Virus record (IMG/VR): IMGVR_UViG_3300042343_000603
Location: 1-27,612 of that record
Source: a virus
Length of the DNA stretch: 27,612 nucleotides
Direction: 5' to 3' (one strand)
Position numbers and translations under genes: made by a program. Below, piece by piece: positions 22,901 to 27,612 of the stretch (position 1 is the stretch's first letter; each line of letters starts with the position of its first letter). The notes below the pieces were generated by a model that worked only from the letters and a program-made list of their open reading frames with translations, was not told where the DNA came from and ran no database searches.

Positions 22901-25900
22901 ATTCTGCATTACCTAATGATATTTTTAAACCATTATCTGTTTTAGAAATAGTTACAGAATTTGTTTTAGTTGAAATATCTTGTTTAATCATTTCTTTGAT
23001 TGCATCTTTAGATACTTCAATTACATTTTTAAATGCAGGTGATTCAGCTTCTTCTTTTAAATAATAAATGAACACACCGTCTGCAGCTGGTTCTGCAATA
23101 ACATCTCCTCTACCAAATATATCATTTAATACATCTATAGGATCTTCATTGTTAAACACTCTATCAGTATATAAATTTCTTATTCCTAATGATAATTGTA
23201 AAGGTGAGAAGTTTTTATCTACAACATGAGTTGAGTCAACAAATACAGCATCTTGTGGTAATATAAACAGTTTTTCTTCTACTACGGGTTCTTCTTGAAC
23301 CATTTCTATAGGTTCAACTTTTTGTTCTTTTATTTTTCTTAATAAAGGTGTAATTGATTCATCATATCTATCAAATATTTCTTTTTTCTTTACTTCATCA
23401 TTTTGGTCAGTCATAGCAGTATATTCTGCTTTTTCTTTTGCTCTTAAATCAGCTACTTCTTTTTCTAATTGCTCTACTGTTTTTTCTTCTTGTATAGGTG
23501 ATTGTTCTTTGACTGATGTAAAAAAAGTATTTTCTTTTAGAGGATTATCTTTTATATCCTTCTCTAAAATAGCTATTTCATATTTATTTCTAGCGATTGA
23601 TTCTGTTCTATCTTCTGTAGTATCTTCCTCTAAAAAAGTAACCATTTCTTTGGCTCTTTTTAAAGAAGCTTCTCTAGGGTCTTTATTAAATTCATCTTTA
23701 TATTCATAATTAACACCATCTTTTTCACTATATTCTACTTCGTCATAAATTAAACTTGTAACTTTAGAGGAATCAATTATATTTTGAGTATTATTATCAA
23801 ATTCTTCCAATTCTTTTACCTTATTATCATACTCTGCTATAGCGGCAGTCGTATCAGTTGCATTTGATATTTTATTTTTTGCTTCAAATACAGCATCTGT
23901 TAAAGCTATTCGCTTGTTTGAATATTGTCTATCTGTTGTATTTTCATTTTCTTTTTCTATAGCAGAAGGTCTGTTTACTTTATTAAACTCTACAACTTTT
24001 TTATTAATCCTTTCAAATGAAGTTTCTGTTTCTAAGATAGGTTGCTCTTGAACTTTTACTTCTCCAACAGGAGCTGGTGTTACTTCTTTTGTTTCTTGTG
24101 ATATGAACTCACTACCTAACATAGCAGAATATATCTTACGCATTTCATCGTTTAATTCTATATCTATATCAGAACCAATTATTCCATTATAGATAGTCAT
24201 TAACCAACTAGCAAATGCTTCAAATATAGACTGTAAAGCTGGGTTTGGTGCTTTACCTTCAGCTAAGAATTTTTCAAATCCTCTAGCAAATTTTTCAGAT
24301 GTGTCTGTTGTCCATTCTGCAGTTTTTGCAAAATCTAAAACTACTTGTCTTTCATCTTGTGTTAAATATTTTTCAAACTTATGAGCGGCTTCATGTAAAG
24401 GTGATGAAACATTAGGACTTGTCATTGCGTGAATTATATCTTCGCCTTCTTCTAATATGCCAAATTTAGCATTACCTTTAGAGTAAGTACCAGAAGATTG
24501 GTAAGCCGCTTGTGCTTGTTGAAATAAGGTAGATGGTTTTTTATCTATAACATAAAAGATTGCATCTTCATAATTTTTAAATATTTTAGGGTCTGATGTT
24601 CTAGTACGTTTAGAAATATTTGTTTCATATTCAAGACGATTTGAAAATTCATCTATTTCTTCTTGTGTTAATGTTTGTCTATATTCTGTTGAACGAGCTT
24701 CTACCTCTTCTAATGTATTCATATACATCTCCATATAATCATCAGATGTTAATTGAGATGCTTTTATTAGATGTTGTTCTGCTTTTTTAATATCATTTTC
24801 TGTTATTACTTTATTAACATCATATTCTGCTCTTGACCAATCTAATTCATTTAACTCTTCAATATCTTTAGTAGAAGCTAAAATAGAAGTTTGATTTTCA
24901 TTAGCAGTTTCCATTAAAGATATTAACTTAGTTGTAGCTTCAATATCTTTTTCAACTACTTTTTTATAGGTAACTGTATCAAGTCCTTGTTCAAATCCTT
25001 CTATTAATTGAATAGCATGTTGTATTTCATGCAACAATGTATTCATCATATCTTGAATATCAAAAGAAGGTTGTCCTTTTGTATCATTAGAATTTAAAAC
25101 TATTTCAGCTTTTTTTGAATAAAACCCGTCACCTTGTGTTGTAAAATATCCACGGTATTCATTTTTTTGAAGCGGTTTTGATTTTACTTTTAAATATGCT
25201 AATTCAGGATATGCTTTATACAAAGCATCGTGATATAACAAAGAGGAAAGTGTAGTTCCTGCATTTAATTTTTTTACAAGATCTTCTATTCTAGTAGTTG
25301 AAAATACGTTATCAAATTTGAAAGTAGCGTTTGAGTCTGATATTTCAGAACGTTTTTTACCGTCAATGTTTATGTAAACTTTAGAATTAGGAATTGCTAG
25401 ATTAGTTATTCCTTTTGGTCCAATTGATTGTAATAATGTTTCTAAAGAATTATTTATTTCTTCCATTCTTGAACGTTTATAGAATGTAGATTTATAAATA
25501 GTTTCTTTAGTTACATTTTGACGTTTAGCTATTGTTTCCAATACTTTATCCATAAGGGTTGCAGCAGCCTCATCTTGTGATATTCTTTTACCATCTTTAG
25601 TTTTAAAGACTTTTCTTAAACCAAAAGCACTTCTTAAAATACGTGTTAAGCTAAAAGCATCAGTGGCTTTTACTGGTTTTTCTTGAGCAATGTTTATTTC
25701 AAGTTGTTTTTCGTTTTCAAGTCTAGTCTTAGTTGTTCTCCAAGCATTGTTTATAATTGCAAGTCTATTCTTTAATTCTTTAGCAGTTTCAATCCCAGTT
25801 AATCCAGCTTGTTTTCTAGTTTCAGCATCGGATAATCTACTATTTTTAGTGATGTCTTTTTTAAGAAAGTTTCTAAGTTTAACTAAATCAGGAGATGATT

Positions 25901-26114
25901 TTAAAGCTTTTTCATATTTAGCTTTTTCCATTTCCATTTTTCTATCAAACTTTGCACTTATTTTTTTAACTGCTTCTAAAAACTCTTTTCCTATTTTTGT
26001 AATAGGAGTATCGACCTTCTTTTCTAAAGAAAGTTTTTCTAGTTCACCACTTAATAATAAGTTAGCAAACTCATCATTAGAATATTTTTGTCCATTATAT
26101 ATTATACAGCTCAT
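16980..26114 (-). CDS. Giant multi-domain virion-type protein with three HExxH motifs
   Basis: This 3044-residue protein (about 330 kDa) resembles the very large 'polyvalent' proteins of phages, likely packaged in the virion and ejected with DNA. Three zinc-peptidase-like motifs are visible: HEIQH at 362-366 followed by AIQLIEGFEQG, HEAAH at 574-578, and HEYLHP at 1478-1483. After the second, SEKFARGFEKFLAEGKAPNPAL and an IELNDEMRKIYSAML block match a module known from such proteins. Long charged coiled-coil segments fill much of the rest; residues 1078-1193 hold a duplicated segment. The C-terminal 850 residues include NHGNYSD and FRKHMYPVLKARFG (about 2825), then one membrane span (about 2900-2919, FVGVIGMMILTLLLAG) and an Asp run (2922-2928). 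There is no signal peptide. I see no DxDGD-type RNA-polymerase motif. The start ATG shares a base with the upstream stop (TAATG), so translation is probably coupled. Confidence 0.85.
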   Translation of the reverse strand: MSCIIYNGQKYSNDEFANLLLSGELEKLSLEKKVDTPITKIGKEFLEAVKKISAKFDRKMEMEKAKYEKALKSSPDLVKLRNFLKKDITKNSRLSDAETRKQAGLTGIETAKELKNRLAIINNAWRTTKTRLENEKQLEINIAQEKPVKATDAFSLTRILRSAFGLRKVFKTKDGKRISQDEAAATLMDKVLETIAKRQNVTKETIYKSTFYKRSRMEEINNSLETLLQSIGPKGITNLAIPNSKVYINIDGKKRSEISDSNATFKFDNVFSTTRIEDLVKKLNAGTTLSSLLYHDALYKAYPELAYLKVKSKPLQKNEYRGYFTTQGDGFYSKKAEIVLNSNDTKGQPSFDIQDMMNTLLHEIQHAIQLIEGFEQGLDTVTYKKVVEKDIEATTKLISLMETANENQTSILASTKDIEELNELDWSRAEYDVNKVITENDIKKAEQHLIKASQLTSDDYMEMYMNTLEEVEARSTEYRQTLTQEEIDEFSNRLEYETNISKRTRTSDPKIFKNYEDAIFYVIDKKPSTLFQQAQAAYQSSGTYSKGNAKFGILEEGEDIIHAMTSPNVSSPLHEAAHKFEKYLTQDERQVVLDFAKTAEWTTDTSEKFARGFEKFLAEGKAPNPALQSIFEAFASWLMTIYNGIIGSDIDIELNDEMRKIYSAMLGSEFISQETKEVTPAPVGEVKVQEQPILETETSFERINKKVVEFNKVNRPSAIEKENENTTDRQYSNKRIALTDAVFEAKNKISNATDTTAAIAEYDNKVKELEEFDNNTQNIIDSSKVTSLIYDEVEYSEKDGVNYEYKDEFNKDPREASLKRAKEMVTFLEEDTTEDRTESIARNKYEIAILEKDIKDNPLKENTFFTSVKEQSPIQEEKTVEQLEKEVADLRAKEKAEYTAMTDQNDEVKKKEIFDRYDESITPLLRKIKEQKVEPIEMVQEEPVVEEKLFILPQDAVFVDSTHVVDKNFSPLQLSLGIRNLYTDRVFNNEDPIDVLNDIFGRGDVIAEPAADGVFIYYLKEEAESPAFKNVIEVSKDAIKEMIKQDISTKTNSVTISKTDNGLKISLGNAEYFAQFDEDTTFTWRLFADEAMSVPYAENDIFPDEASIKEFFSKDVLQPATTPEITVEDLKEEVLVDNTVKISTLKNSMDSTIKIVVNGNFILYGAFDKGFTNRWALALDEAHFKPYAENKLFWNKQDIIDYLKTDSSIKEQSFVEEPVSVEEFKEEEVKPIVEIYGYKVGTAVNINGTPHKIKSFTKIGDSYYVIASPINFSATNEKGTDSKKLSTYPVSDMSDFIQPTFKTSTLSADTPTSEYVPKAKDIVSFKGKNYIVSSVKPNGALILKSINKADEYSIIESQHIGWYIVDKDEDPVTEEPFDTEEEAQAELDKLQSRKPNYEFVNSSEVTPVKINEANIQPISKEVSSKEVALKNILNRLQDMFPTIKYKIVDFPDQNWKGRFHKGVVEINFSNADVSTAVHEYLHPFIFALKSSNKELYDNVIKEMKSDYKSFYKEVISEISKAPEYSSLTKEQRDDEVLVRILTDKVNEVINPETGLVIPEKMDEIANKYSTFFKDMWNLLINAIDSFISSFKKTTERKNARTFDKIAGIEYNPIKGSLKILDESGIEWVVATIGKLGSELKFNDFVIKTRERVPQITVEQLKGLVEDIKADLENKNPSVSENATYSFNVNGEGVSLFIDKAVFTKEDGKYKKWFNEVGDVLFLKSKNIKDGITEEYLKENEITFDEIKKERNDFIKTNESKILSMAYDKAVAVGGNIELVKAVDEALQKQDNNNKKLSLDFKSYPSYSKFKGTLDKVENYYNDKTREIDSKIVLSALSLNTTLDELGAWLTNAQGYKLNMDAHKESFEEMSDLYSIKNKTELEVFTNSFRSKLKNLEHTIEKRLRVTKMTPEVKERVVSNLTDLKTLTADLNEENSVETTVNILRVGFTALQKAEGMMQNIRTRINYGDINNYINSLVVNLTKAGVKIEFKDDNRYGIRLNKGVVEINKQQLIEDGWVPMDIGKYMVGDYKKKSTFEKTKFNDEQEAFRKKVQGINRTTIDNLKVELSPSEIEELNWDISMLRNYYATYESFTNSLLKQYAEHFEYSTEYMPYSQAIAESVTRHKELEQDMRKLAVEWLFPYFDKLQIEALKNVSDTLRASKYVDKDSFAKLLRNASKDNNKIDFLFGTLVNTDDPINATVAILLSDVINKNTNALGHLVSTTKSMRENYFKAKGITTSKARAEYIKNNFLRKAKVYEVEKDEYGKIIIDEKTNEPIFKLVERWAFNTEYNMDEYEIARKDFVEKLAKPVPPPMGATNAEWAEYQELAVERTDKIKDWEINNKERFKNKKFENLMKDEMYRFLYTNYESSNNLFGEAKLKYGIIQQGVLKDEFIEKNKSRIQKLRSVFNKVQDKNTPAWSKTKGMLKTGFTYLVGQDRDMMQQQENPDGSTYKSIKTSYLRMLKDDLIDFDLTHTITGFTEDALRYSSLRGLQANVENLRLLTNGTKNIDGRKVPELDANGSVIWHSMLGKPKSKDQHENRLNKQLNYFIDRVFYGEKQKQVDITLWKSRKYEENLTLLKKMIADKKTPEEIYKATTFYMDDDNRWKTDEYANLNINLNNIAKKFTFLTSVVSLAGNLMSTSRNLTIGNFVNLSEGNGNKYYSKMQYAEAAVIYTKNVPQNAMDLANNTKSKLNQVLFDYQAIQGEFRDRYNRLTSDKAAISRLFSTDSLFFLQHVAEHQIQGTATLALMLNTSVKLKDGTATNLWDALTLDKNGVVTKENIDPSSFDETKFIRNLHEMNRSNHGNYSDLHKTAIQREWYGGLLMTFRKHMYPVLKARFGKQKVDYSKGVVVEGFHRTFFKKILEDVIEYGVNITAYDIFSKDKQSKGWTSEEEYSFKRATFETFVGVIGMMILTLLLAGGEDGDDDDDSAAKKWLIAAANGLYTDIAVSNPLGVYNPFTNQSELYQEFKKISNNPVAVQFTFKKIGEFIGAVVDGKDSETISAKFEKIVPVYRHLEAFSDPEEYVDGYLQYQSLVGTGLKKGAK
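22546..22833 (-). repeat. Internal duplication inside the giant gene
   Basis: A 15-base string TTTTCAGCATAAGGT occurs at 22546-22560 and again at 22819-22833, 273 bases (91 codons) apart and in frame, with flanking similarity. The encoded segments are W(R/A)L..DEA....PYAEN..F.....I..(F/Y)(F/L), at roughly residues 1078-1102 and 1169-1193. This is a divergent tandem repeat of a small domain of about 90 residues. Confidence 0.7.
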
Positions 26115-27612
26115 TATTTACAGTTGGTCCTTTTAATTGTGTTATTATTTAATAATTGTGGAAGTATTGTTTGCAGTTCTTTTTGTAATAGTCTTGCTTT
26201 AGCAATTCCTTCTATGTCGTTGATGTCATAATCTTTTGCAAAGATACGAACAATATTTGGATTTTCCAAATTTTCGCCTTCTTTATTTAGGTTATTTATT
26301 ATTTGAAATGTGGCATTACGACCACTCTTAGAAAGTTCTTTCAATAATCCTTTTTGAATAGCTTTATTATGCATAGCTACTGCCCCTTCGCCTGCTGACA
26401 CAGTAGATAGTATAGTAATTTTTTTATTTTTTAAATAATTTATTAATGCTTCAAACATTTTAGAACCTTTACCTTTACCTACTTCATTTGCAGTAATACC
26501 ATCAATTCTAAAGTCTGTTGAAGAAGTCATGACCCCAGCTATTAATCCGTCTTCTGTTTTAAATTCATATAGCTCACCGTCCTCTACTTTTGATATAGAA
26601 GGTTCGCCTAAATATGTAGATGTAGTTGGGGCAGGTTCTACGATAGGCGCGGTTGGTTGTTTAGATAATTCTTCTAACTCAACGTCATATTTAGCTTCAA
26701 TAAATAATTTATAAATATTATGTAAAGCATCTACATTACCTTCTTCTTTAGCTTGATTTAATTGTAAAATAAACTCATTAGCAATATTTTTTAATTTTTC
26801 ATCTTGGTACTTATCAGGATGTATTTTTTTAACATAATTTTTATAAATATCGTTAGCCTTTTTTAAATCTATTTCATCTTGTGTACCATATCCATATTTT
26901 TTAAATACATCATTGATTTTTGTTCTACTAGTTTTTTCTGTTTTGTCATAACCCATTTTTTCAGCAAATTTATCAAATGCAGATTTAAATCCAGATACAA
27001 AAGAAGAAACTTCTTGTTTTTTAGTAACAGGTATTACGGCTAATTCTTGATTTTTTTTATTTAATAATTCAGCTTTTTTAGCTTCTATATCAGATTGAGT
27101 AGATTTTGTTTCTTCTGACGTATCTTCAAAAGATTCTCTAGGTGCAATGGTCATTTTAATTTTATTATAAAAATAAGGAGTTGTTGCAACTGAAAGAGTA
27201 TCCATATAATCATTAAAGACTGCTTGTTCGTCATCTTTAATATTCTTTTTAAAACTATTTATTGTAATTTTAGAAATATCAAAAGTATCTCTTTTTTGAT
27301 TTTCTAAATCTATATTAATAAAAGATATAAATTCGTTTAAATCGTCTGCTGTTTCAGCTATATCTGTTAAGTCAATAGTTATTACGTTTTGAACACCTTG
27401 TGATATTTTTTCTTGATTTATATCTAAAGATACATTACCTTTCATATCCATTGCAAACTCATAGGATAGACCGTTTCCTTTAGGGAGAATACCTTCAGCC
27501 ATAAATATAGTTGGAAGCATGGTTGCTACTTTTTCTGTATCTTTTGCTTTTAAAGCTTGGTACAAATCTTCTATTGTATCAACATTTAAGTTTATAGGTC
27601 TAGCAACAACTC
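26114..27612 (-). CDS. Large protein with J-domain and GNAT-like domain, 5' end outside the window
   Basis: The frame is open to the right window edge; a TTG at 27563-27565 can be read as a start, but codons further upstream continue (VARPINLNVDTIEDLY), so I treat the gene as truncated at its N-terminus. The middle carries a DnaJ-type J-domain (about 26750-26960): DIYKNYVKKIHPDKYQDEK with the HPDK-like HPD signature, ending in a helix NEFILQLNQAKEEG. The C-terminal part (about 26330-26560) has a GNAT-like acetyl-CoA-binding loop: ITANEVGKGKGSKMFEALINYL followed by TVSAGEGAVAMHNKAIQKGLLKE. No signal peptide can be assessed. It ends TAATG with the giant gene, and a candidate promoter for the latter lies inside it. 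It might recruit host Hsp70 and acetylate a target, or be a co-ejected virion protein; neither is shown. Confidence 0.72.
   Translation of the reverse strand, partial: VVARPINLNVDTIEDLYQALKAKDTEKVATMLPTIFMAEGILPKGNGLSYEFAMDMKGNVSLDINQEKISQGVQNVITIDLTDIAETADDLNEFISFINIDLENQKRDTFDISKITINSFKKNIKDDEQAVFNDYMDTLSVATTPYFYNKIKMTIAPRESFEDTSEETKSTQSDIEAKKAELLNKKNQELAVIPVTKKQEVSSFVSGFKSAFDKFAEKMGYDKTEKTSRTKINDVFKKYGYGTQDEIDLKKANDIYKNYVKKIHPDKYQDEKLKNIANEFILQLNQAKEEGNVDALHNIYKLFIEAKYDVELEELSKQPTAPIVEPAPTTSTYLGEPSISKVEDGELYEFKTEDGLIAGVMTSSTDFRIDGITANEVGKGKGSKMFEALINYLKNKKITILSTVSAGEGAVAMHNKAIQKGLLKELSKSGRNATFQIINNLNKEGENLENPNIVRIFAKDYDINDIEGIAKARLLQKELQTILPQLLNNNTIKRTNCK
26239..26270 (-). promoter_or_regulatory. 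Candidate Bacteroidota-type promoter for the giant gene, inside the upstream gene
   Basis: On the - strand TTTG (26270-26267), 20 bases, then TATCTTTG (26246-26239) match the TTTG-N20-TAnnTTTG consensus. The box starts the 15-base palindrome TTTGGAAAATCCAAA (26270-26256), identical to that at 1266-1280. It lies within the end of the upstream coding region, about 125 bases before the giant-gene start, so it could add independent expression. A coincidence in coding DNA is possible, but the shared palindrome and spacing argue against it. Confidence 0.55.

Noticed and set aside
16980-26114. Giant protein as virion RNA polymerase (crAss-like or N4-like)
   Set aside because: No DxDGD-type catalytic motif or single-subunit polymerase motif block was seen; the Asp run near the C-terminus follows a membrane span and is low complexity.

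Overview
This is a 27.6-kb piece of an AT-rich, large tailed-phage genome (or prophage/metagenomic phage contig). The host is most likely a member of the Bacteroidota, perhaps flavobacterial. Three places carry the Bacteroidota primary-sigma promoter pattern TTTG-N20-TAnnTTTG (1266-1297 on +; 16931-16962 and 26239-26270 on -), and Shine-Dalgarno sequences are largely absent. The tail-fibre-like, spanin-like and GH19/M15 lysis genes identify it as a phage. No terminase, portal, capsid, DNA polymerase, tRNA or CRISPR array is visible, so finer placement (crAss-like or otherwise) cannot be settled from this window.

The left arm (1-8487, + strand) is a nucleotide-metabolism and recombination block: two small unknown genes, a PhoH-like ATPase, a 485-base non-coding stretch, a GIY-YIG-like endonuclease, a DUF5664/MazG-like NTP pyrophosphohydrolase candidate, a 45-aa gene, dUTPase, an unknown gene, a single-gene unit with its own -7 box and terminator, a B12-dependent class II ribonucleotide reductase, ThyX, a RecA-family recombinase with an altered Walker A motif, an HNH/zinc-finger protein and two tiny genes. 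DUF5664, dUTPase, RNR and ThyX together would control dNTP pools during replication, and RecA would act in recombination or repair.

The right arm (8570-27612, - strand) converges on the left arm at a bidirectional terminator (8504-8529). From its 5' end it holds a large protein truncated by the window edge (J-domain plus GNAT-like domain), a 3044-residue giant protein with three HExxH motifs and a C-terminal membrane segment, then a separate promoter driving four fibre/tail-like structural genes, a membrane and lysis cassette (u-spanin-like lipoprotein, holin candidate, two or three more membrane proteins including an overlapping pair, GH19 endolysin, M15 peptidase), and finally two related fibre genes.

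The most unusual features are: (i) a dense, GC-elevated (about 40 percent against about 25 percent), multi-helix RNA candidate at 1417-1692 just before the GIY-YIG gene; (ii) terminator-like hairpins placed directly in front of genes (1343-1400, 4173-4198, 6093-6124, 16891-16913), one with a mutually exclusive alternative hairpin, suggesting attenuation or antitermination; (iii) an identical 15-base palindrome over the -35-region box of two distant promoters; (iv) the giant multi-zincin protein and its J-domain/GNAT neighbour.
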